46,898 bases of DNA from Iodobacter sp. (GTDB taxonomy: Bacteria; Pseudomonadota; Gammaproteobacteria; Burkholderiales; Chitinibacteraceae). Made by a program: the position numbers and the translations under genes. Shown piece after piece: positions 11,708 to 17,615 of this stretch; position 1 is the stretch's first letter; the number at the start of each line of letters is the position of its first letter. Location of the stretch: contig NZ_JANXSO010000038.1 of NCBI RefSeq assembly GCF_025352645.1, positions 1-46,898 on the forward strand, in the 5' to 3' direction. The notes beneath the pieces are model-generated. The model ran no database searches and had not been told where the DNA came from. It saw only the letters and a program-made list of their open reading frames with translations.

Positions 11708-13339
11708 TTATTTAATCGCCATCCCATTGAAAGACAGGCGCTGCAGTCGGTATTTTAGGTCTTGTGCGCCTTGGCTCAGTAGCAGGGCATTGCCTGCTGC
11801 GAGCGTTATGCGCTTTACCGATAAACCGGTGGCCAGATCGCTGCTGCCTAAGCTTAGATTGCCTTCAACGCTGCGCCAGTACAGGGTTTTATCGCTGGCG
11901 ACAGCATAGCTATCGCCATCCATGCTCACGGCTAGGTCACGTAGCTCATCAGTAAATAGCTGGCTGCTGCGTGTGCTGCTTTGCATGGCTTTATCCAGGG
12001 CGAGCGTGGTCACTGTTTTACCGCTGGCGATTAAGAGGCGGCGCTGGCCTGCTGCAAAGCTCAGTGCGGCGACATTGCTCCAATCGCCACTTAAATGGCT
12101 AAGCACTTGGCCTTTTTGTAAATCCACAATACTGACCTGCCCATAGGCGGCAATGGCGGCAAAGCGGCCAGCTAGCGCAATGGCCTGTGCGCCGCTTAGC
12201 TTGAGTGGCAACTGGCGTATGGATTGCAGGGTTTTAGGATCAAGCTGCCATAGCGTATTGGATTGATCATCCCAAGCGACAGTTTGTCCGTCATTGGCGG
12301 CAATGAGGCTAAAGCCTTTATGCAGGCAGCGTGGGCTGAGGGCTAAGTTGCGATAGCTGGCACTGCTCAGGGCAGGATCGAGCGATACCTGAAACACGCC
12401 TTCGCTACCGCTGGTATCGCAGACACGGCTATTACTGCTTTTTGCCTTACCATTTTTGATAAGCAGCAGCGCTTCCTTGCCATCTTTGAGTAGGGCAACG
12501 CCTGCTAAGCCCTTACCTGCGGGCAGGGGCAGTGGTTTTTCTGTGGATGGTGGGCCGGTGACGGTGGACGCTGCAGAAACGGTATCGACCATCAATAGGG
12601 TAGCAATCGTTTTTTCTAAAGCGCCTCGAATCCAAGTTTCGGCAGCGCTTAAGCTGGCGTCTAGTGCGGGAATCAGATCGATTTCCTTGCTGCTGCCTGC
12701 TAGGGCCGCATCAAATAAATAGACGCGATTGCTATCGGTATTGCTCAGCACAACGCTGCCACGGCTGACTAGTTGGCGGGTTTCATCCACGCCACCTTGC
12801 CAGCTCGCTACATCGGCTGTGCTGCTGATGCTGGTTTTAGGCAGCGTTACCACTGGCTGAGCAATGCCTTGCGCCTTAATCGCGAGTGCTTGGTTTTGTA
12901 GCGCGGCAAGGGCGAGTGGATAATTGGCGATGGCTTTGGCAAAGGCTGCTTCCAGCTCGCCATTGGCAAGCTTAGCTAGGTTTTCATTCCAGCCATTACC
13001 CAGCAGCGTTTTGAGCGTGCTCTGGCCGTTGGCGGTGTTTTTGCCAGCTTCAGAAATCAGTAAGCTGAGGCGTTTGTTTTGCACATCGCGCTCTTCAAAC
13101 AGCACAAACTGGCGGGTATCGGGTTTAAGCGTGCTGCTATCGGCTGAATATACGATGGCCGAATCGCCCTCATCACATTGCCAGTTTAGATTGCTGTCTA
13201 GGCAGCTGACTTGGTAACTCGTATTGATTTGGCCGCTACGGTTGGACGTGTCCCCCGGAGCATCCCCCGAATTGCCGCCCCCGCAAGCGCTTAAAGCCGC
13301 AGCAATTAAGGAAGAAAGGAGCGTGGTTTGAAAGCGCAT
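11708..13339 (-). CDS. Lipoprotein of unknown function, possible beta-propeller, Cys-bracketed loop
   Basis: A 543-aa predicted lipoprotein with the lipobox LSAC (Cys18) followed by GGG. Residues 46-55 (CLDSNLNWQC) repeat the Cys-x8-Cys acidic loop of the next gene. The C-terminal half has recurring strands such as IALAGRFAAIAAYGQVSIVDL and LAVSMDGDSYAVASDKTLYW, which look like blades of a WD40/YVTN-type propeller; this is a visual judgement. The start MRFQTT is chosen because an AGAA-rich sequence precedes it at proper spacing; MRTIMRF four codons earlier is possible. It is downstream of apbE in the same direction after a 315-base repeat-filled gap. Confidence 0.65.
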   Translation of the reverse strand: MRFQTTLLSSLIAAALSACGGGNSGDAPGDTSNRSGQINTSYQVSCLDSNLNWQCDEGDSAIVYSADSSTLKPDTRQFVLFEERDVQNKRLSLLISEAGKNTANGQSTLKTLLGNGWNENLAKLANGELEAAFAKAIANYPLALAALQNQALAIKAQGIAQPVVTLPKTSISSTADVASWQGGVDETRQLVSRGSVVLSNTDSNRVYLFDAALAGSSKEIDLIPALDASLSAAETWIRGALEKTIATLLMVDTVSAASTVTGPPSTEKPLPLPAGKGLAGVALLKDGKEALLLIKNGKAKSSNSRVCDTSGSEGVFQVSLDPALSSASYRNLALSPRCLHKGFSLIAANDGQTVAWDDQSNTLWQLDPKTLQSIRQLPLKLSGAQAIALAGRFAAIAAYGQVSIVDLQKGQVLSHLSGDWSNVAALSFAAGQRRLLIASGKTVTTLALDKAMQSSTRSSQLFTDELRDLAVSMDGDSYAVASDKTLYWRSVEGNLSLGSSDLATGLSVKRITLAAGNALLLSQGAQDLKYRLQRLSFNGMAIK

Positions 13340-13374
13340 GATTGTTCTCATTTATATATTGTCAGGGGGCTTTG

Positions 13375-13539
13375 AAACCCAAACCTAGAACCACGGAGTA
13401 AAAGGAGGACACAAAGCTTCACGGAGAAAGACAAAAACGAGTGAGCCCAATAAAAGAGGGTTAAAACCCAGTAGTCTTTAATGTTTTTTCCGTGAAACTC
13501 CGTGTTCTCTGTGTCCTCCGTGGTTCAATATTTGGGTTT
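13375..13539. repeat. Long imperfect inverted repeat (CACGGAG/CTCCGTG family)
   Basis: AAACCCAAA at 13375 pairs with TTTGGGTTT ending at 13539. Inside, GAACCACGGAG pairs with CTCCGTGGTTC, GGAGGACACA with TGTGTCCTCC, and CACGGAG with CTCCGTG. Similar words (CCACAGAGAACACAGAG) occur at about 7270-7297. It accounts for about half of the 315-base gap between apbE and the lipoprotein gene; no ORF is seen there. Confidence 0.75.
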
Positions 13540-13545
13540 AGTAAG

Positions 13546-13622
13546 TAGGTTGGGTTGAGTTCACGAAGCCCAACAATGGCGCACCTATGTACCGTTGGGC
13601 TTCGCAAGCTCAGCCCAAGCTA
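13546..13622. repeat. GTTGGGCTTCG palindrome
   Basis: TAGGTTGGGTTGAG...GAAGCCCAAC (13546-13574) pairs with GTTGGGCTTCG...CTCAGCCCAAGCTA (13594-13622). It belongs to a hairpin-repeat type common between genes in many proteobacteria. It abuts the 3' end of apbE. Confidence 0.75.
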
Positions 13623-13654
13623 CGGATATGTCCACAGATTTTTCAGTTTTATAC

Positions 13655-14515
13655 TTAGCCTCCCGTCAGCGAATGCAGCTGTCCTTGCCGGTCTACCACT
13701 ACGGCATGGGCTCCTGCTGGCAGGCGGGTGTGGCTGTCTACTAATAGCGAAGTGCTGTAAATACCGCTGAGTAAGGCGCTGGCTGAAACCACGCTGGCCG
13801 AGATATAAGCCGCATCGCTGGCAGCGTTAACCACATGCGATACATCTCCATCGCTCCATTGATTGCGGCGGGCGTAATGCGCGGAGGTGGTTAAGGCTTG
13901 GTTTTCTAAGTCCATACCAAACAGCAGTTGCTCGCTGGCGAGCGGATTGGGGATTGCTGCAATAAAGCGTGATCCATCAGGCTTTTTGCCGATGGCCGCC
14001 ATATCCCCGCCAAAATTGATCAGCGCAGAGTGCAGCCCCGCTGCCCGTACGAGGCTGGCGGCCTCGTCAACGGCAAATTCTTTAATCACGCCACCTAAAT
14101 CAAACTGGGTTTGCGGGTGATTAAATTGCAAAGTATTGCCATCAATTTGCCATGCCGTGATTCCCACATAGCTGCTGGCCTCGTGACGGATGGCATCGGC
14201 CTCGCTGCGAGATTGGGCTAGCCGCATCGCCTTGCTATAGCTGCCAACGGTGATATCAAATGCACCAGATGCACTGTGTTGTCTGACCAGCTGCAAAATG
14301 GCGAGTGATTCTTGGTCTAGCAAGATGCTTTGCTTCTCACGATTATTGATGGTATTGTTAAGCAAAGAGTCATCTGAGTGAAAGTTATAGCGCTGCACCA
14401 GCTCCGCTATGCGTGCCTCAATGGCATTCGCCAACTGCTTTGCCTGTGACTCAGAGGCGTCATAAAACATCAGCTCACACTCTGTGGTCATGGCTGCAAA
14501 ACGATGTTTAATCAT
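13655..14515 (-). CDS. apbE: FAD:protein FMN transferase (ApbE family), no export signal
   Basis: A 286-aa ApbE-family protein. The family transfers FMN from FAD to Thr/Ser in Dxx(S/T)GA(T/S) motifs of redox proteins. Visible motifs are GAFDITVG (84-91), FDLGGVIKEFAVD (138-150) and NFGGD (167-171). A strong GAGGAG ribosome-binding site precedes the start, and an in-frame TAA eight codons upstream rules out an N-terminal signal peptide or lipobox, which most Gram-negative ApbE proteins have. The usual HIIDP-type motif reads HVVNA (227-231), and the C-terminal Mg-binding Asp of the family appears to be Gly in the LLSGIYST segment, so this is a divergent subfamily. It directly follows the DUF3570 gene, whose product carries a flavinylation-like motif. 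Confidence 0.85.
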   Translation of the reverse strand: MIKHRFAAMTTECELMFYDASESQAKQLANAIEARIAELVQRYNFHSDDSLLNNTINNREKQSILLDQESLAILQLVRQHSASGAFDITVGSYSKAMRLAQSRSEADAIRHEASSYVGITAWQIDGNTLQFNHPQTQFDLGGVIKEFAVDEAASLVRAAGLHSALINFGGDMAAIGKKPDGSRFIAAIPNPLASEQLLFGMDLENQALTTSAHYARRNQWSDGDVSHVVNAASDAAYISASVVSASALLSGIYSTSLLVDSHTRLPAGAHAVVVDRQGQLHSLTGG

Positions 14516-14579
14516 GGCGCTCCTCCTCTGAGATGCTTATAAAACGGTGATACATGGCGGATGGAACCCAATTTAGAGG

Positions 14580-14671
14580 TGTAGGGTGGGCAAGTGCCCA
14601 CGCTGTGCATCCGGGGCAAAAAACTCACCCATCCTACAAAACACATGTAGGGGCACGCCATGCCGTGCCCT
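14580..14671. repeat. Two adjacent GC-rich palindromes
   Basis: 14580-14637 is a decayed copy of the GGGTGGGCA family (GTAGGGTGGGCAAGTGCCCACG, closing with CATCCTAC). 14645-14671 holds GGGCACGCCATGCCGTGCCC, matching the element at 28714-28731. Both lie in the 161-base gap between DUF3570 and apbE. Confidence 0.7.
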
Positions 14672-14676
14672 TAAGA

Positions 14677-15771
14677 TCAATAACTGTAAGTTAAGCCCGT
14701 AGTCAGCGTGGTGGCTTCAAAGCCGTTGCTTTGCTTATACAGGCTGGCACTGGCATTAAAAGACCAATCGTGCGAGGCGCGGTATTGCACGCCCAGCTGA
14801 TAAGTTTGGGCATTAAAATTACCCAGTCTTGCATCGTTTGAGCCTAAGCCTGTCGCTGCAAAGGTGTTTTGCGTATCACGATAGCCACGGTAAAAATCAG
14901 CGGCAGTTTGGGTGTAGGCACGCAGCCCCAGGTGGGTGCGCCATGCCTCGTTTAGATCGGCATAAACCTTGATTTCGGCGGTGTGGCCGCTGATGCCCCA
15001 GTCGTCGCTGTAAAAGCGATACCAAGCATTGCTGGTGAAGGTGGAGTTCCAGTGTTTAACCCAACGCAAAGCCAAGCCGCCGCTGCTGCGCTGATCGGGG
15101 CGCAGCTCTGATGTCAGTGTGTGCTGGTTTAATAAATCGCTACGCACAATTTTTAGGTAATGATTGCTTAAGTAGCCACTGTCTTTGCCGGTATACAGGC
15201 TTGCTTCTAGCGTACTACTGGCATCTAACACCTGATTAATTCCGACCTGAAAGTTGATAACTTTGCTGTCTTCATCCTGAGCGTTATTGGTATAGGCAGT
15301 AGCCACCGAGGTGTTTTGCATCAGCCCAAGGCCAATGGTGTAAGAGCGATTATGCAGCTCGTCGTGCCAGAGCTGGGCCTGGCCGGATAGCTCGTAGCTG
15401 CTAAAATCAGGCTCGACTGAGCGGGCAATCCCTAGCGTGTATTCATTACGTGTTTCATCACGAATTACCAAGCTGGCGGATTGCGAGTTTCTGACTTCAT
15501 CCGTAACGTGGGCCTTGCCCTCTACCCATTCATTGGCATGGCCTGGCTTGGCCACCCACATTGGCGTTGCGCCAGAAATAGCGTCGTAGCCAAAATCCAG
15601 TTTCAGTGTGTAATCGGTGCCAAAGTCTTTTTCAATGGCGACTTCAGCCATTTTTACGCCGATACGATCATCTGCTTCTTGGTACTGAGTGGCTTGAAAA
15701 GAAACGCTGTTTTCTGCCACGGCCCAAGGAGCGAGCAGGGCTGCGAGTAAGGGGATGGAGTGTTTTTTCAT
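14677..15771 (-). CDS. DUF3570 outer-membrane barrel-like protein with ApbE-type flavinylation motif
   Basis: A 364-aa protein with a signal peptide (MKKHSIPLLAALLAPWAVA, cleavage near residue 19). The rest is alternating amphipathic strands ending in TTGLTYSY with a C-terminal aromatic, as in outer-membrane barrels. Fold and neighbours (TlpA-like, DUF4266, ApbE) match the DUF3570 family as I know it. Residues 63-69 read DAISGAT (bases 15565-15585), which fits the Dxx(S/T)GA(T/S) consensus used by ApbE in NqrC and RnfG, so Thr69 is a candidate FMN attachment site. It starts three bases after the DUF4266 stop, so the two are translationally close. That it is flavinylated is inference from motif and neighbourhood. 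Confidence 0.8.
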   Translation of the reverse strand: MKKHSIPLLAALLAPWAVAENSVSFQATQYQEADDRIGVKMAEVAIEKDFGTDYTLKLDFGYDAISGATPMWVAKPGHANEWVEGKAHVTDEVRNSQSASLVIRDETRNEYTLGIARSVEPDFSSYELSGQAQLWHDELHNRSYTIGLGLMQNTSVATAYTNNAQDEDSKVINFQVGINQVLDASSTLEASLYTGKDSGYLSNHYLKIVRSDLLNQHTLTSELRPDQRSSGGLALRWVKHWNSTFTSNAWYRFYSDDWGISGHTAEIKVYADLNEAWRTHLGLRAYTQTAADFYRGYRDTQNTFAATGLGSNDARLGNFNAQTYQLGVQYRASHDWSFNASASLYKQSNGFEATTLTTGLTYSY

Positions 15772-15774
15772 GGA

Positions 15775-15978
15775 TTAATTGCAGCCGCAGCCGCCTCCTC
15801 CTACACCCGTTCCGCCCTTGATGGCTTCTTTAGATGTGTAAACGTGGCTATCAATTTTTGCCAGCGCAGGCACAGGGCCGCTCGGCTTCATGGTTTCTTT
15901 GGCTAGGCGGGCTTTTTCCCAAGGCTGCACGGTGGTGCAGGCGCTTAGCATGGCGGCAGCTAAAATAATTAGGCGCAT
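15775..15978 (-). CDS. DUF4266 small lipoprotein with GGGGCGCN tail
   Basis: A 67-aa lipoprotein. The signal peptide ends in LSAC (Cys15), followed by TTVQPWEKARLA, and the C-terminus is glycine-rich and ends GVGGGGCGCN. Both ends match the DUF4266 family as I remember it. The two terminal cysteines could bind a metal or be substrates of the thioredoxin-like protein encoded just upstream. The start at 15978 has GGGGAA upstream and lies one base after the TlpA-like stop. The longer frame (to 16041) would overlap that gene and bury the signal peptide. The function is not known. Confidence 0.85.
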   Translation of the reverse strand: MRLIILAAAMLSACTTVQPWEKARLAKETMKPSGPVPALAKIDSHVYTSKEAIKGGTGVGGGGCGCN

Positions 15979-15979
15979 C

Positions 15980-16450
15980 TTAATTCCCCAGTTTTTGCAG
16001 ATCGGTTTCGATGATCTGGTCAATATCGGGCATTGCACCAAAGTGAATGCTGGCTACCTTGCCGTCTTTCAATAGATAAAGTGCCGGAAAGCCTTTGGGC
16101 TTAAACAGGCGTACTAGGCTTTGGTCAATATCGTTGCTTACCCGGAAATTCAGTGCGCCCTTGGCCTGTAATTCTTTTTGAAAAGCGCTTGCGGCGGCGA
16201 GAGTATCGTCGGCGTCCACGCCCATGATTTCTACTGCTTTTTTATCGATACGGCTGTTGAGTGCCGAAATCAGCGGGATCTCTTTACGGCATGAGCTGCA
16301 CCACTCAGCAAAGAAATCCACCACGGTTATTTTGCCGTGGTCTACGCCTAGCTTGTTTAGCACGGTGGGGTCGACTGAATCCCCTACTTTGTAGGCGTGG
16401 GTGCTACTGCAAATAAATGCCAGCAGCAACGATGCAAGGGTGCGAGTCAT
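15980..16450 (-). CDS. TlpA-like periplasmic thioredoxin
   Basis: A 156-aa exported thioredoxin-fold protein with a signal peptide (MTRTLASLLLAFICSSTHA). The active site is WCSSC in FFAEWCSSCRKEIP, and the cis-Pro loop is GFPALYLL. Such proteins reduce specific periplasmic disulfides, for example in cytochrome or copper-site maturation, and usually receive electrons from DsbD, which is encoded about 6 kb away. It is the first gene of the cluster, with AAGGA before the start. A Fur-type box and an extended -10 lie 29-54 bases upstream of the start. The likely substrate in context is the cysteine tail of the DUF4266 lipoprotein. Confidence 0.85.
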   Translation of the reverse strand: MTRTLASLLLAFICSSTHAYKVGDSVDPTVLNKLGVDHGKITVVDFFAEWCSSCRKEIPLISALNSRIDKKAVEIMGVDADDTLAAASAFQKELQAKGALNFRVSNDIDQSLVRLFKPKGFPALYLLKDGKVASIHFGAMPDIDQIIETDLQKLGN

Positions 16451-16478
16451 AACGGAATCCTTCCTTTCGAAGGTGAAG

Positions 16479-16497
16479 AATGATATTTATTCTCATT
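16479..16497 (-). promoter_or_regulatory. Fur box upstream of the TlpA/DUF4266/DUF3570/ApbE cluster
   Basis: On the minus strand the sequence is AATGAGAATAAATATCATT, agreeing with the Fur palindrome AATGATAATNATTATCATT at 16 of 18 fixed positions. It lies just downstream of a TGC-TATAGA extended -10 and 29 bases before the TlpA-like start, where Fur binding would block transcription when iron is replete. Confidence 0.75.
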
Positions 16498-16498
16498 C

Positions 16499-16504
16499 TC
16501 TATA
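16499..16504 (-). promoter_or_regulatory. Extended -10 element, TlpA-like gene
   Basis: TATAGA preceded directly by TGC on the minus strand fits an extended -10. I see no good -35 box 16-18 bases upstream. The transcription start would fall inside the Fur box. Confidence 0.45.
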
Positions 16505-16943
16505 GCAAGAAAATATTTCATTGGCATGATCAGGTGAAATATTTATTGCAGTGCTACTTATTTAGCATGAGGGGCTTGCTAACGATGGAGGTCTGATATT
16601 TATTGGCTTGCTGCGATATTTGTGCACCGTAAACGATCACTTTATTTTGCGGTGCATCATTTTGGCGCTAACTAAAATAGTGAGTCTTTTTTACATCACA
16701 TTGCGTGAATTGAAGGGTAAACTGCATAAAAAATATAAATATTACTATTTTTGTCAGTAAAAAACGTATTTATTGATTTTTTTTGTAATTATTTTGCAGC
16801 GTTTTTTGCTGAAAATAAAAGCGGTGAAAGTTTGCGTTAAGCTAGGCGCTGCTTTACCGTGTGGTGAGATTGATTTTATATCTACAGATTACGGCATGAT
16901 TATTGCTAATAATTAAAACTCTATCTGCCTCGTTGAGCACATC
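16505..16943. other. AT-rich divergent intergenic region
   Basis: The gap between the TlpA-like gene and the ANTAR gene is markedly A+T-rich, with runs such as GATTTTTTTTG. No ORF, tRNA or clear hairpin was found. It probably holds both divergent promoters and, for the rightward gene, an untranslated leader that I cannot define. Confidence 0.4.
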
Positions 16944-17498
16944 ATGCTGCGCATTCTTCTTATCAACGAAAAGCCCCAGTTTTCCACAGAAATACGCCAA
17001 GCCTTGTTGGGTGGGGCTTATCTTTTACTGGAATTAAGTGCTAGCGTGGCTGTGGTTGAGGAAGCGGCTAAGTGGCAGGCAGATTTAATCATTATTGATT
17101 GTTTTTCTCCTTCTCAAGCTCTTTTACAGCAGCTAAATCTTATCGATAAAGCAAAATTAATGTTTGCAAGCAGCAAGGATAAGAAAGTAATTAGTCATAT
17201 TATAAAAATAAATGTAAATAACTATGTAATTAATGGCGCAGAAGAACTAACTGCTCAGATGGCGATAGCGATCGCACATTACACGCAAAATAAAGAATTA
17301 CAGCAGCGTATCGCCCTACTTGAGCAGCAATTAGCCGATAGAAAAATCATTGATAAGGCCAAAGGTTTACTGATGGTTAAGCGGCAATTAAGTGAGGCCG
17401 ATGCTTATGACACCCTGCGCCGCCAAGCTATGAAACAAGGCCTTAAGCTGGGCGAGGTGGCAAGGCAAATCCTGCTGATGGCGGATGTGCTGGGTTAG
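16944..17498 (+). CDS. ANTAR-domain response-regulator-like antiterminator
   Basis: A 184-aa protein with a receiver-like N-terminal half (LRILLINEKP start, IIIDCF strand) and a C-terminal ANTAR domain from about residue 125. The ANTAR three-helix bundle is clear in RKIIDKAKGLLMVKRQLSEA and DAYDTLRRQAM. ANTAR proteins such as AmiR and NasT bind paired hairpins in leader RNA to prevent termination. The middle is predicted to be coiled (ELQQRIALLEQQLADRK). No ligand-sensing partner (NasS or AmiC type) or kinase is adjacent, so its signal and target are unknown. It converges with purL. Confidence 0.88.
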   Translation: MLRILLINEKPQFSTEIRQALLGGAYLLLELSASVAVVEEAAKWQADLIIIDCFSPSQALLQQLNLIDKAKLMFASSKDKKVISHIIKINVNNYVINGAEELTAQMAIAIAHYTQNKELQQRIALLEQQLADRKIIDKAKGLLMVKRQLSEADAYDTLRRQAMKQGLKLGEVARQILLMADVLG

Positions 17499-17566
17499 GC
17501 TCTGTTGGCGTTTTCCGCCTCAGCGCAATTGTGAATGAAACATCAACAGGCGCTAGGTTATTGGGC

Positions 17567-17599
17567 GAAAAAAAGCCGACCCTTATCAGGTCGGCTTTT
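17567..17599 (-). terminator. Rho-independent terminator of purL
   Basis: AAAAGCCGACC and GGTCGGCTTTT form an 11-bp stem around a seven-base loop. On the minus strand it is followed by a run of T (TTTTTTTC). It may also stop the converging ANTAR transcript. Confidence 0.9.
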
Positions 17600-17615
17600 G
17601 CTTAAGTCAAAAGTC

